Shown one piece after another: positions 54,970 through 64,000 of a stretch of DNA of 64,000 nucleotides. This stretch comes from Planktothrix paucivesiculata PCC 9631 (lineage in GTDB: Bacteria > Cyanobacteriota > Cyanobacteriia > Cyanobacteriales > Microcoleaceae): NCBI RefSeq assembly GCF_900009265.2, contig NZ_LR735018.1:109709-173708 (forward strand), in the 5' to 3' direction. Made by a program: the position numbers and the translations under genes. The notes below the pieces were generated by a model. It was not told where the DNA came from. It worked only from the letters and a program-made list of their open reading frames with translations, and did no database searches. How positions within the stretch are numbered: position 1 is the first letter of the stretch; each line of letters starts with the position of its first letter.

Positions 54970-55599
54970 TCAAGGATTTATCAGGGTAAAGTCAATGGAG
55001 GCTTCAATCCCTTTAATTAAACAAGACAAAGGAATTACACCCGAAACAAAGACTAAATAACCTCTAACTGAATTATGACACAATTCAAAGGTCGTATCAA
55101 CCATTAAGACATAACGGACTTCATTTCTACCTAACATTAGAGATTTGACTAAATCCGGTAAAGATTCCACTTGAAAAACTGGCATGGAAAAGGTAAATTG
55201 ACATCCCATTAAACTTCCTAATAGACCAATATAGGAATTTAATAAAATATTACCCGCTTCGGTTAAGACTTCACAGGAGGAAATATTCAGATAAACAATT
55301 TCATCCTGACTATTCTGTTGGAGTAAATTCGTTAATTTAACCGCCAGAGAATAATTTAAAAGGAATAAAGCATCTCCACTAATTGAGCCTTTAAAGACTT
55401 GATGAATACTAACAATATTTTCATTAAAATGCTGGGAAAATCCCAGGGTTAATTTACTCAAAGGGGATAGGGAAACCCCCGCAACTGTCATCTTCACATC
55501 AGAACCAATCAACTCTGATAAGGCCGTTGCTGTCCTCATGGAGAGAACCATTCTCATAAATTCAGACAACGCCATTTTTTGTTTTTCAGTCAGTAGCAT
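54970..55599 (-). CDS. CheC-like chemotaxis phosphatase
   Basis: CheC/CheX/FliY proteins dephosphorylate CheY-P. The 209-aa protein has the single helical signature EVLTEAGNILLNSYIGLLGS (about residues 109-128), with the Glu and Asn of the phosphatase centre, followed by a Pro in FSMPVFQV. Standard CheC has two such centres; I see only one. An N-terminal segment (ALSELIGSDVKMTVAGVSL) matches CheC as well. It sits between cheB and the hybrid kinase. In a cluster with two receiver-containing proteins it could act on either of them or on a CheY encoded elsewhere. Confidence 0.8.
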   Translation of the reverse strand: MLLTEKQKMALSEFMRMVLSMRTATALSELIGSDVKMTVAGVSLSPLSKLTLGFSQHFNENIVSIHQVFKGSISGDALFLLNYSLAVKLTNLLQQNSQDEIVYLNISSCEVLTEAGNILLNSYIGLLGSLMGCQFTFSMPVFQVESLPDLVKSLMLGRNEVRYVLMVDTTFELCHNSVRGYLVFVSGVIPLSCLIKGIEASIDFTLINP

Positions 55600-55658
55600 T
55601 TCTCTGCCTTTTTCTGTTACAAATCATCGGTTATCAGTTAATTTCCTCTTTCCTCTCG

Positions 55659-56714
55659 TTATAAAATTTCTAATAGGGTCTTGGCGATATCACATAAAGG
55701 AATTTGGCGATCGCTTAACCCCGATTCCACCACCGTCCGAGGCATTCCGTAAACAATACAAGTTTCCTCTGATTCGGTAAAGATCGAACCGCCGGAAGAT
55801 TTAATCCAGGCTGCACCCTGTTTGCCATCGGAACCCATTCCGGTCATCACCACTCCCAAAACCCGATTCCCATATACCTCGGCCGCCGATTGAAACATCA
55901 CATCCACCGAGGGACGATGGGGCATATCAAAGGGTTGGGCCGCTAAACGAGCGACCACATTAGCTCCTTGAGGTTTGAAGGTTAAATGACGTCCGGCCGG
56001 AGCGATAAAGACCATCCCCGGACTGATCACATCTCCATCGGCCGCTTCTACTACTTTCAACTCAGATAATTGATCCAATCGTTCCGCATACATTTTGGTA
56101 TAACCAATGGGCATATGTAAAACAATGGCGATGGGAATGGGGAAATTACTAGGTAATTGAGGAATCAAAAATGCTAAGGCTTGGGGGCCTCCGGTAGAAA
56201 TTCCAATTACAATTAAATCCGTAATACTCTTATGGGTGAGGGGTTCTACCAGGCCTACCGGATGACTGGGTTTGACAATAGCATGAAGGGGAAGATGATT
56301 CAGGGGAACATTAGCTGCGGCTTTAACTTTATCAATTAATTCGTCCGCCAGTTCATACATTTTTTCCGTGGCTAAAGCGGTCGGTTTATGGACAAAATCC
56401 ACCGCCCCCGCATCTAAAGCTTCTAAGACCATTTCCCCGCCTTCATTGGCAATACTGACAATAATCACCGGAATAGGATGTCGTGCCATTTGTCGATGCA
56501 GAAACTCCACCCCATCGATTTTAGGCATTAATAAATCTAAAGTAATCACATCGACTTGACCCGCCATCTGTTCTAGTTTTTCTAGGGCTTCTTCCCCATC
56601 GTGGGCTGTTCCCACCACTTCAATAAAGGGACTACGAGACAGCATTTGTTTAATGACTTTACGAACATAAGCTGAGTCATCGACCACTAACACTCGAATA
56701 ATGTTACTATTCAT
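55659..56714 (-). CDS. cheB: Chemotaxis methylesterase CheB
   Basis: CheB demethylates or deamidates receptor glutamates. The receiver domain (about 1-125) has VLVVDDSAYVRKV and acceptor Asp in VITLDLLMPKIDGVEF. The C-terminal methylesterase (about 165-351) has the catalytic triad in context: Ser in GISTGGPQAL, His in VLHMPIGYTKMYAERL, and Asp in GMGSDGKQGAAW. It is full length at 351 aa. With CheR 90 nt upstream it makes a complete adaptation pair, which most cyanobacterial chemosensory clusters I recall do not carry. Confidence 0.96.
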   Translation of the reverse strand: MNSNIIRVLVVDDSAYVRKVIKQMLSRSPFIEVVGTAHDGEEALEKLEQMAGQVDVITLDLLMPKIDGVEFLHRQMARHPIPVIIVSIANEGGEMVLEALDAGAVDFVHKPTALATEKMYELADELIDKVKAAANVPLNHLPLHAIVKPSHPVGLVEPLTHKSITDLIVIGISTGGPQALAFLIPQLPSNFPIPIAIVLHMPIGYTKMYAERLDQLSELKVVEAADGDVISPGMVFIAPAGRHLTFKPQGANVVARLAAQPFDMPHRPSVDVMFQSAAEVYGNRVLGVVMTGMGSDGKQGAAWIKSSGGSIFTESEETCIVYGMPRTVVESGLSDRQIPLCDIAKTLLEIL

Positions 56715-56806
56715 TTTTTTATTCTCCTGGGTTATAAAATTTAGGTTTTATCCCTGATCTAAATTTAGCATTTTTACTTTATTTTTTGTAGTGGTTTTTT
56801 TAAAAA

Positions 56807-57688
56807 TTATGACGAAAAATAATTAGATTTGGATTCATGTTTCATATAAACAAAAGCTCCATCAATTTCCTCTAAATTAAAATTTGTTTTTAATTTTAGT
56901 AAAGATTCTGAAGCACTCAAAAATAAATAACTTGGGTTAAACATTCGTTGATAGAAAAAGTTCACCGTCTTTAAAATAGAAGCTTCGGAAAAATATATAA
57001 AAACATTCCGACAAAAAATAAAATGAGCTTGGGCTAAATATTGAATGTCTGATTCTACTAACAAATTATCCACCGACCAATGGACTCGATTATGAATTAG
57101 AGGTGAGATCCGCCAACCTTCATTATGGGCAGAAAAATATTTAGCTTTTAAGGATTCAGGAAAACCCCGAAATGAGTATTGTCGATAGACTCCCGATACA
57201 GCCTTATTAATCGCCCGGGAAGAAGCATCACTCGCCCAAATTTCAATCGGAATTCGTTCAAACCAACCCGCTTCATTTAAGGCGATCGCAATCGTTAATG
57301 GTTCTTCTCCGGTCGAACAAGCGGCACTCCAAATCCTTAACGGTTGACCAGGATAAGAAACCTTATAAAACCGCTCTAAATATTGCGGTAACAACACCTC
57401 AACTAAAACCCTGATTTGATCATACTCCCGCCAAAAATATGTTTCTTGCACCGTTAAAACATTAATCATTTCCTGCCATTCTTGATGGGCTGACTGATCA
57501 TATTTCAGCAGATAATAATAGTCCAAAAACGAGTCTAACCCCTGTTCTTTAACTCTAATTGATAGCTTATCCGCTAACATTGTCTGTTTAGAAGCACCAT
57601 AATATAATCCCGTCCGTTCATGGATTAGATCTCGTAAAATTAAAAACGTATTATCGCTCAAATTCAGAGGTTCTGAAGAAAATTTCAT
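56807..57688 (-). CDS. cheR: Chemotaxis methyltransferase CheR
   Basis: CheR methylates glutamates of chemoreceptors using S-adenosylmethionine. The N-terminal helical domain (LILRDLIHERTGLYYG to KEQGLDSFLDYYYLL) is followed by the methyltransferase core with the SAM-binding RIWSAACSTGEEPLTIAIAL (about residues 120-139), the acidic IEIWASDASSRAINKA and FIFCRNVFIYFSEASI. The usual GCSTGEE is changed to ACSTGEE, a small difference that should not disturb binding. At 293 aa it lacks the C-terminal TPR of some CheR proteins. The leader is an AGTTATC repeat tract, with no clear Shine-Dalgarno. Confidence 0.95.
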   Translation of the reverse strand: MKFSSEPLNLSDNTFLILRDLIHERTGLYYGASKQTMLADKLSIRVKEQGLDSFLDYYYLLKYDQSAHQEWQEMINVLTVQETYFWREYDQIRVLVEVLLPQYLERFYKVSYPGQPLRIWSAACSTGEEPLTIAIALNEAGWFERIPIEIWASDASSRAINKAVSGVYRQYSFRGFPESLKAKYFSAHNEGWRISPLIHNRVHWSVDNLLVESDIQYLAQAHFIFCRNVFIYFSEASILKTVNFFYQRMFNPSYLFLSASESLLKLKTNFNLEEIDGAFVYMKHESKSNYFSS

Positions 57689-57696
57689 GTGATAGC

Positions 57697-57950
57697 AGTA
57701 ATCAGTTATCAGTTATCAGTTATCAGTTAACAGTCATCAGTTATTAGTTTTCAGCAATTAGTTATTAGTTATTAGTAATCAGTTTTTAGTTATTAGGAAT
57801 CAGTTATTGATTATCAGTAATCAGTTTTTAGTTATTAGGAATCAGTTATCAATATATGATTTTATTTCTTTCACCGATAACTGTTAACTAATAACTGTTG
57901 ACTAATAACTGTTGACTGATAACTGATAACTGTTGACTGATAACTGATTA
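57697..57950. repeat. STRR tracts (AGTTATC/AGTTATT heptamers) between cheR and the PAS-HEAT gene
   Basis: Nearly the whole gap consists of AGTTATC-type heptamers with many variants (AGTTATT, AGTTTTT, ACTGATA in inverse orientation). The two halves run in opposite orientations, so the transcript could form a long imperfect hairpin. It lies inside the chemosensory operon and may lower downstream expression. Confidence 0.9.
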
Positions 57951-60900
57951 TTGATGTATGCCTTTTTGAGCCGCTCGACGAACTGCGGCAGAAGTGTCAT
58001 TTCGCGCCAATATACTCAACTGTTCCGCACAGGAACGATTACCCAGATAGACCAAGGCATTAACCGCCGATAAACGGACATTTTGATCCGAGTCATTCAA
58101 GGCACTGATTAAAATTTCCGAGGCAAAAGGATGTTTCAGACGTTTGAGAACTTCCACCACCGCACAGCGCACTGCTGGATGGATATGGTTTAACCCGTGA
58201 CTGATCCCCTCAATATAATCTTCCTTGCGCGTCGAATTATCCAAATTTCGACCAGCTAAAGCCAAAATACAAGCCTCCCGACTACTAGGATCGACCGATA
58301 ACTCCAATAAAGCCGCGATCGCCTCCGAGGTTCCCATCCGCGATAGGGACTCAATCGCCGCCTGAACCACTTTTTCCTCGGGATCAGCCGCAGCCATCCA
58401 TTGCAAGGCCACTCCGGCTTCCTCTCCGCCCCGTTCTCGAAAGGCATGGAGGGCATCTAAACGCCGTTCAGGATTCGTTGAATTTAAGGCCATTAATAAA
58501 GGAGCCACTGCCTCCGTACTATCAATTCGTCCCAAGGCCATGACCGCAGCCCGAGCCACATCCCCATCCCCCACATCAACCCCCACCAAAGAAGTCAATA
58601 AAGGAATAGCCCGGTCGCCCCCAATATAACCTAAAGCCGAAGTTGCCGCCGCCCGCACAGGATAGGCAAAATCCGTAACTACCAGATGTTGTAAAACATC
58701 AAACACCGCCGCCAGGGTTTGATCCTCAGAGGTCAGTAACTCGCTCAAATCCAGACGGCTAATTGAACGGGCAGCTTGATAGCGTACCCAAGAATCCTGA
58801 TCCTGTAAAGCCGTTAACAGGTGGGGCAGAACCAAGGTAGTGTCCAAATCCCCCAGGGCATGGGCTACCGCCACCCGCACCGAGGGAACCTCCTCCCTTA
58901 AAGCCTTGACCAAAAGCGGCAGAACCCGTTCATCCTCAATGTAAGGTAAATGTTCAATTGCCGCCCGTCGGACTTTCTCCTCCGGGTCATGGATACAGTT
59001 GAACAGGGCTTCAATACATTCACTGAAGGCAAAATAGCCAGCAATTTTGACCGCCGACTCGCGAATGATCGGATCTTGATCGGTAAGTAAATGTAGAACT
59101 CGTTGGGGTAAAGCGGGATGACCCAGGGAATTTAAGGCGGCAATCGCCCCCAAACGCACGGCCGAATCGGGATTTCCCAATAATCCTAAAAGGGCTTCAA
59201 AGGCTCGCCCGTCCCCAATTTGGGCTAAAGCGGCCGTCGTCACCATGACTAATTCCCCCTCCTCCCCGAGTAAATTGGTCAGGGCCTGAACCGCTCGATT
59301 ACTGCCGATCCTACCCAGGACAGTAATCACCGCTTTCCGGGTTTCTAAATCCGGGGCATCTAATTGGGTAATTAATAAAGGCGTAAGGTCACTGCCAAAT
59401 TTAACTAAAGCCTCAACAATCGGTTCTCGCAATTGGGGATTACTCAACAATTCCGTCAGGGCGGCGGCGACATTTTTGCCCTCTAACCATCCCAGAATCA
59501 GGGCAAGGGACTGTAATTCTTCAGGATTTGCGGTTTTAATCGCATCGAGCAAGTTCTGAGATCCGGTATCTGTCACCGCCCGCCGGGTGAGATCGGCAAT
59601 AAATTCTCCTTCCCCAAATTCCTTTTGATAGCGCTCATAAATTTTAGCTAAGGCGATCGCTAACGAGCCCACCGAACAGGGGAATTGATTATTATTCGGT
59701 TGATTCAGAAACTGAGCCATCGGGGTGACAACATCGGCATCTCCCAGGACTCCCAAGACCTCGGCGACTTGATTTCCCAGGAGTTCATCATTCAACAGGT
59801 CAACAATTCGAGGGCCAATGGTAGTATCTCCAATTTTCATTAGGGCTTCCAAGGCAGGGAAAGCCAAAAAGAAATCCCCAGACTGAGTAACTTCTATTAA
59901 TTTATCTACGGCTTCGCTGGCCCGCAGATGTCCCAGGGATTCAATCGTGTGATAGCGAACATTGATATTTGGATCATCGAGTAATGGAATTAAAGCCGGA
60001 ATTGCCCTAGGGTCGTGGCGTTCTCCCAGGGCTAAAGCGGTATAAATCCTTAAATCCGGGTCAGGGTCATTTAAACAGACCACCAAAGAAGGAATCGGAT
60101 CAATTTGGCTTAGGGTCAACACCTGAAGCACACTATTGAGAATATCGGGATTGCGGTGTTGTTCTCGGAGCAAGCGTAACAAATCCTGGGTTAAGTTCGG
60201 ATCATCCTGCATAGCCAAGCTATCAACGGCTTCCCGACGTACTCGCCAATTCAGAGTTTTTTGAATTAATGGCATTAAACGTCCTGCGATAGAAAGATCT
60301 CCAATTTGCATTAGGGCATCTAAAGCGGGAAACGCCAGGAAAAAGTCTTGGGATTGAGCAATTTCGAGTAGGGGGTCGATGGCGTCTCTGGCTTTCAAAC
60401 ATCCTAATGCTTCAACGGCATGATAGCGGACATTGGAATCCGGATCAGCCACGGCTAAAATTAGGTGGGGAATGGCTCGGGGGTCGTCCCGTTGTCCGAG
60501 GGCTTGGGCGGCATAAATTCTCAGTTCGGGGTCGGAGTCCTGCAAACACTCAATTAAAGCGGGGATTAAATCCACCCGACTCAGGGCCAAAACCTGAATC
60601 ACACTATTCACAATTGTGGCATTGCGGTGTTCTTGACGCAAAAGCCGTAACAATTCTGTTGTAATTTCTGGGTTATAACTGGCGGTTAATTGCTGTACCA
60701 ACTCCTGTCTGATCTGCCAATTACTTTCTTGGAGAGCATTCATGAAATCGGTAGTATTTGAGGAAAGACCTTGACTCAGGTTCTCGGACACCGAAAATAG
60801 TAGATTCTGATGCTGTTCGTTGGTTAACCCTAAATGGGAGGCGTCTAGGCTGACTGAATTTGCCTGTCTCTGATAATTTTGGCGGAGATCGGCCTCTCGT

Positions 60901-61253
60901 TCTCGACGAACCGTGACATCTTCTAGGGTGACAATGGTTCCGACAATCAGATTTTTTTCCCGTAGCGGGGTAATAGTAACCCGCTGCTGCATATATTGAA
61001 AGTGCTTAGACGAGATCAAGGGGGGACAGGGAATCAGGTATTCATGGAAGCCGGGGGCCATGGTTTCCACCACTCCTTCGGTAATTACTCGTTCAAATCG
61101 TTCTAATAACCCCCGTTGTTCTAAATTGGGAATCAGATCGGTGATTCGTTGACCACAACTAATTTCTGCCCCAATTCCCGTCAGTTCCATTAATCGGGAA
61201 TCCCAGGAACGAATGGTTAAATTTATATCGGTTGTAAAAATACCAATGGTCAT
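57948..61253 (-). CDS. PAS-HEAT repeat protein of the chemosensory cluster
   Basis: This 1101-aa protein combines an N-terminal PAS domain (GIFTTDINLTIRSWDSRLMELTG to GTIVTLEDVT, about residues 1-115) with a very long array of HEAT-like repeats (about 160 to the end). Repeat units read LIECLQDSDPELRIYAAQALGQRDDPRAIPHLI or close variants; the DPEVR-type turn and A-x-ALG-x-I/L pattern recur more than twenty times. PAS suggests sensing of light, redox or small molecules. HEAT solenoids bind partners or phycobilin lyase-type substrates. I prefer the ATG at 61253; a GTG 42 nt upstream lies in a small palindrome and lacks a Shine-Dalgarno. It sits between the receptor and CheR genes, so it may be a scaffold for the pathway. 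Confidence 0.88.
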   Translation of the reverse strand: MTIGIFTTDINLTIRSWDSRLMELTGIGAEISCGQRITDLIPNLEQRGLLERFERVITEGVVETMAPGFHEYLIPCPPLISSKHFQYMQQRVTITPLREKNLIVGTIVTLEDVTVRREREADLRQNYQRQANSVSLDASHLGLTNEQHQNLLFSVSENLSQGLSSNTTDFMNALQESNWQIRQELVQQLTASYNPEITTELLRLLRQEHRNATIVNSVIQVLALSRVDLIPALIECLQDSDPELRIYAAQALGQRDDPRAIPHLILAVADPDSNVRYHAVEALGCLKARDAIDPLLEIAQSQDFFLAFPALDALMQIGDLSIAGRLMPLIQKTLNWRVRREAVDSLAMQDDPNLTQDLLRLLREQHRNPDILNSVLQVLTLSQIDPIPSLVVCLNDPDPDLRIYTALALGERHDPRAIPALIPLLDDPNINVRYHTIESLGHLRASEAVDKLIEVTQSGDFFLAFPALEALMKIGDTTIGPRIVDLLNDELLGNQVAEVLGVLGDADVVTPMAQFLNQPNNNQFPCSVGSLAIALAKIYERYQKEFGEGEFIADLTRRAVTDTGSQNLLDAIKTANPEELQSLALILGWLEGKNVAAALTELLSNPQLREPIVEALVKFGSDLTPLLITQLDAPDLETRKAVITVLGRIGSNRAVQALTNLLGEEGELVMVTTAALAQIGDGRAFEALLGLLGNPDSAVRLGAIAALNSLGHPALPQRVLHLLTDQDPIIRESAVKIAGYFAFSECIEALFNCIHDPEEKVRRAAIEHLPYIEDERVLPLLVKALREEVPSVRVAVAHALGDLDTTLVLPHLLTALQDQDSWVRYQAARSISRLDLSELLTSEDQTLAAVFDVLQHLVVTDFAYPVRAAATSALGYIGGDRAIPLLTSLVGVDVGDGDVARAAVMALGRIDSTEAVAPLLMALNSTNPERRLDALHAFRERGGEEAGVALQWMAAADPEEKVVQAAIESLSRMGTSEAIAALLELSVDPSSREACILALAGRNLDNSTRKEDYIEGISHGLNHIHPAVRCAVVEVLKRLKHPFASEILISALNDSDQNVRLSAVNALVYLGNRSCAEQLSILARNDTSAAVRRAAQKGIHQ

Positions 61254-61283
61254 ATTTTTTTGCAGGGGTATCTTAGCTAGTAG

Positions 61284-61328
61284 TGAGGCGTTCACGCCTC
61301 AATCTGGTGGTCAGGTGTTCACGCCTCA
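61284..61328. repeat. GTTCACGCCTCAA direct repeats and small palindrome
   Basis: GTTCACGCCTCAA occurs twice (with 61290 and 61317 as approximate starts), the first within the palindrome GAGGCG-TTCA-CGCCTC. These sit in the gap between the receptor and PAS-HEAT genes. Confidence 0.7.
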
Positions 61329-61356
61329 AACTCTCCTCGCCTAATATATTAAAAGA

Positions 61357-61373
61357 AAGCCCAGCAAGGGCTT
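61357..61373 (-). terminator. Intrinsic terminator after the receptor gene
   Basis: On the minus strand AAGCCC-TTGCT-GGGCTT forms a 6-bp hairpin followed by TCTTTTAATATATT, beginning 4 nt after the receptor stop. It would partly separate receptor and cheW transcripts from the downstream genes, giving more receptor than adaptation enzymes. Confidence 0.65.
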
Positions 61374-61377
61374 ACTA

Positions 61378-63456
61378 CTACATGGAAGTTAGGGTTTGGG
61401 TGCGGTCTAGGAGAGCTTGTACAGCAGCCATAATAGTTTTGGCACTTTGTAGATGACGTTTGCTGAGATTTCCTATACTCTCCATACCCTGTAATACCTG
61501 ATTGGAAAGATTGGAATGTTCCAGATTTGAACTCCGAATTGAATTAATTTTCTGAGTAATACTTTGAATTGCCCCGGTCATTTGTTGGATCGCTTTTGCC
61601 TGTTCCCTCATCGACATTGCCACTTGTTCGGACTGGATACGCATATTATCAACCGAAGTAGTCACTTGAGAGGCAATGGTTGCCTGTTGTGTCATATCTT
61701 TGGTGACGTTATTAATCAGGGTAGCCAGTCGTTCTGCTTCTTTGGAGATTTGATCGCCGGCGATGGACTGTTCTCGAATCGCCCGGGAAGTGGTCATCAC
61801 CCCCCGTCGCATGGACTCCACAGCCTGCATGATTTGAGAAGCCCCTTTATTTTGCTCAAAGGTAGCTTTACGCACCTGTCCGGCTAAATTAGTGGTATTT
61901 TGAGTCGCCTTAATCACCTCCCGGGCTGCCCGGGCCTGTTCATTCATTGCCTGGGTGACTTGTTTAGCAATTTGCTGCATTTGTCGTGTGGAAACCACGA
62001 TTCCCTGGGTGGTTTTGGATTGTTCGATGGTAGCTTTAGCCACCTCCCTAGCTTGGTTAGCAGTGGTATTAATCGAATTGACAACGGTTTGACCCGCAAT
62101 CATTTGTTCCTCAGAAGCCACCGCAATTTGACTGACTAATTGGGTGGTTTTTTCAATCCCCGATAGGATTTTTTTGAGTCCCCCCAATCCTTCTTCGGCC
62201 AAACCCCCACTATCTTCGGCGACTCGCAGACCTTCATTCGAGGTATTCACGGCATCTTGAGCCACCAGTTGCAGGGCTTTAATAATCGCGCCAATATCCG
62301 ATGTCGCTTGGGCAGCGCGATCGGCTAGATTCCGAATTTCTTCAGCCACCACGGCAAACCCACGACCGGCATCTCCCGCCCGAGCCGCTTCAATCGAAGC
62401 ATTTAAGGATAGTAGATTAGTGCGTTCTGAGATTAAATTAATTGTATCGACAATACTGCTAATTTCGTTGGTACGTTTGCCCATATCCCGAATTACATCG
62501 GAGGATTTGACCATGGACTCCCGTACCCGACCTAATCCTTGAATGGCTTTTTCCACGGTTTTACCCCCCACTTCGGCATCCTGCATGACTTTGCGGGTAA
62601 TTTCATCGGCCTGTTGGGTGAGGGTGCTAATTGAACGAATGGAGCGATCCAACTGTTCGGCGGAGATGGCCGCATTGGTGGCTGCTTCGGTAATTCGTTC
62701 GGCATTTTGGGCTACGCCCACAACGGACTGCGCCATTTCCTCCATAGAAGTTGAGACTTCTTCCACCGTGGCGGCTAAATTTTCGGTGGTGGCGGTGACT
62801 TCTTCGATGGAAGCGGCCATTTCGTTAATGGAAGCGGTGGTTTGTTCGGAGGCGGAGGTCAAGTCATCGGCATTTTGGGCCACTCCCCCAATGGAACTGG
62901 TCATTTCTTCAATGGAGGCGGCGGTTTGGTTGACGGAGGTGGCTAAACTTTCGGTATCCGTGCTGACACTTTTAATCGAGGCAGCCATTTCTACCATCGA
63001 TGCCGTGACTTGGGAGGATGAAGTTGCCATTTCTTGGGCACTGTCGGCTACATTATGGGTAGAAATGCTACTTTCTTGGACTGAAGTGGCCGTTTGTCTA
63101 ACCACCGTTGCCAGTTGATTACTACTGGCGGTCACTTGTTCAATCGATGCAGCCATTTCGTTCATCGAGGAAACTAATTGTTCCCCAGAAATCTCAACGG
63201 ATTGGGTCTGGGTAGCGGTTTGTTTTAATTGGGTAGCTAAAGTTTGAACTCCGGTATAATCCTCCTCTAACAAGCGATTTTGGGATTCCATTTCCAAGGA
63301 TAGATGTGCGGCATTTCCTAGGATATCTTGGGTTTTAAGGATGATTTCACTGATTGTATCCCGGCTCAGTTTGACGATAGGATCGGGAGCAATATTTTTG
63401 GGGATTTTTGATAGGTTCTTGTCGTCTTTTGGTTGTTTATTATTAACTTTAGCCAT
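61378..63456 (-). CDS. Soluble methyl-accepting chemotaxis protein
   Basis: The 692-aa receptor has no transmembrane helix and no recognisable ligand domain. After ~40 charged residues it is one long helical coiled coil with repeated E-x-x-A-S-I/M-E-E-V-T-type heptads (for example [20 protein letters not shown]). The highly conserved hairpin tip that binds CheW and CheA follows: [18 protein letters not shown] (about residues 336-353), then [16 protein letters not shown] good AAGGAG site lies before the ATG. A cytosolic receptor must either sense through partner proteins, such as the PAS-HEAT protein encoded next, or through its own coil. Glu/Gln sites suited to CheR/CheB modification are abundant. 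Confidence 0.93.
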   Translation of the reverse strand: MAKVNNKQPKDDKNLSKIPKNIAPDPIVKLSRDTISEIILKTQDILGNAAHLSLEMESQNRLLEEDYTGVQTLATQLKQTATQTQSVEISGEQLVSSMNEMAASIEQVTASSNQLATVVRQTATSVQESSISTHNVADSAQEMATSSSQVTASMVEMAASIKSVSTDTESLATSVNQTAASIEEMTSSIGGVAQNADDLTSASEQTTASINEMAASIEEVTATTENLAATVEEVSTSMEEMAQSVVGVAQNAERITEAATNAAISAEQLDRSIRSISTLTQQADEITRKVMQDAEVGGKTVEKAIQGLGRVRESMVKSSDVIRDMGKRTNEISSIVDTINLISERTNLLSLNASIEAARAGDAGRGFAVVAEEIRNLADRAAQATSDIGAIIKALQLVAQDAVNTSNEGLRVAEDSGGLAEEGLGGLKKILSGIEKTTQLVSQIAVASEEQMIAGQTVVNSINTTANQAREVAKATIEQSKTTQGIVVSTRQMQQIAKQVTQAMNEQARAAREVIKATQNTTNLAGQVRKATFEQNKGASQIMQAVESMRRGVMTTSRAIREQSIAGDQISKEAERLATLINNVTKDMTQQATIASQVTTSVDNMRIQSEQVAMSMREQAKAIQQMTGAIQSITQKINSIRSSNLEHSNLSNQVLQGMESIGNLSKRHLQSAKTIMAAVQALLDRTQTLTSM

Positions 63457-63544
63457 GATTTTTTCTCCTTGTTGGCACTTTTTAGTGGTTTTTTATATAC
63501 AGTTATCAAGAGTTAACCGAGGGATCAAGGTGTCAAGACGGCGT

Positions 63545-64000
63545 TCAATGCTTAATTTTAAAGTCTTCCCCTACAGATTCCTCCAAGATCAGTAACTCGT
63601 CCACATTCAGGATCAATACTACTCGTTTTTCCAAGGTAGCAATTCCCGCTAAATATCGACCGCTTAAATGGGACATTCCCTCGGGCGGGGGTTGAATTGT
63701 ATCTTCTGACAGGGCTAAAAATTCCCTAGCGGTATCCACAATTAGTCCAACGGTACGATGATTGGTTTGAATCACAATTAAACGAGTTCGCAGATCATAG
63801 GCGGTTTTCTCTAGTCCAAATCGGACTCGTAAATTAATCGCCGGAATCACTTGTCCTCGGGAAAATACCACCCCCTCCACAAAGGGTAAAGTATTGGGAA
63901 CTGGGGTGATTTGTTCAATCATTTCCATTTGCTGCACAACTTGAGAGGAAATTCCATAGGTTGTGTCTGCCAGTTCAAATAAAATATAGGTTTGAGTGGA
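63545..64000 (-). CDS. cheW: CheW scaffold protein, 5' end beyond the window
   Basis: CheW couples receptors to the CheA kinase. The frame is open to the window edge and reads TYILFELADTTYGISSQVVQ at its start, the usual first strands of CheW, then LPFVEGVVFSRGQVIPAINLRVRFG, LIVDTAREFLAL and LSGRYLAGIATLEKRVVLILNVDELL. Only the start codon and perhaps 5-20 residues are missing. It has the typical SH3-like double-barrel length. It lies 88 nt upstream of the receptor gene. A cheA gene would be expected further upstream, outside this window. Confidence 0.93.
   Translation of the reverse strand, partial: STQTYILFELADTTYGISSQVVQQMEMIEQITPVPNTLPFVEGVVFSRGQVIPAINLRVRFGLEKTAYDLRTRLIVIQTNHRTVGLIVDTAREFLALSEDTIQPPPEGMSHLSGRYLAGIATLEKRVVLILNVDELLILEESVGEDFKIKH

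Noticed and set aside
62543-63118. 191-residue open frame antisense to the receptor gene
   Set aside because: It arises from the regular heptad codons of the coiled coil on the other strand; composition is a mirror of the repeats and there is no start signal.

Overview
This window looks like chromosome from a filamentous cyanobacterium of the Oscillatoriales type (Planktothrix/Oscillatoria-like; genus is my inference). Evidence: an nblA gene behind a textbook NtcA promoter, many GCGATCGC (HIP1) octamers, a SpkB-like kinase with pentapeptide repeats, a PAS-rich hybrid kinase, PEP-CTERM exosortase substrates, a separate beta-epsilon ATP synthase pair, and abundant heptanucleotide tandem repeats (TTACCCA, GTAATTC, AGTTATC) of the STRR class known from filamentous cyanobacteria. 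The DNA is AT-rich and most of the window is dense housekeeping sequence.

Layout. 0-5.2 kb: tusA-like gene overlapping rsgA, a 61-aa HTH protein, and clpB. 5.2-12.8 kb is the accessory part: a TumE-type toxin-antitoxin pair bracketed by copies of a 66-bp inverted-repeat element, a large TerB-dynamin GTPase divergent from an unknown membrane-associated protein, a DUF3153 lipoprotein, and an intact IS630-family element sitting in a LapA-like gene. 12.9-19.4 kb: scpA, a sugar-nucleotide pyrophosphorylase, priA, and a small membrane-protein cluster (HhH protein, TM2 protein, short membrane protein). 19.5-27.3 kb: nblA, then a minus-strand run of a hypothetical protein, anmK, a PP2C phosphatase, an ABC1/UbiB kinase, a small coiled-coil protein, an Uma2 protein and a Ser/Thr kinase. 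27.5-41.3 kb: pheT, a YciI-like protein, two tandem PEP-CTERM paralogues with matching promoters, leaders and terminators, a HAD phosphatase, a SWIM/SNF2 pair, atpC-atpD and murF. 41.8-49.4 kb: an unknown protein, a second Uma2 protein, a DUF697-type GTPase, minC-minD-minE, a GNAT acetyltransferase and map.

49.7-64.0 kb is one minus-strand signalling cluster. In transcription order it holds cheW (cut by the window edge), a soluble methyl-accepting protein, a PAS-HEAT repeat protein, cheR, cheB, cheC, a CHASE/multi-PAS hybrid histidine kinase and a REC-GGDEF diguanylate cyclase. It joins receptor adaptation (CheR/CheB/CheC) to phosphorelay and cyclic-di-GMP output; no cheA lies inside the window.

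The strongest candidates for new biology are the TumE/TerB-dynamin/membrane-protein accessory block, the PAS-HEAT protein inside the chemosensory operon, the IS630 end that supplies an in-frame start codon to the gene it interrupted, and the places where tandem repeats have become coding sequence (the MinE Thr-Pro tail and the MinC C-terminus). No tRNA, rRNA or CRISPR array was seen.
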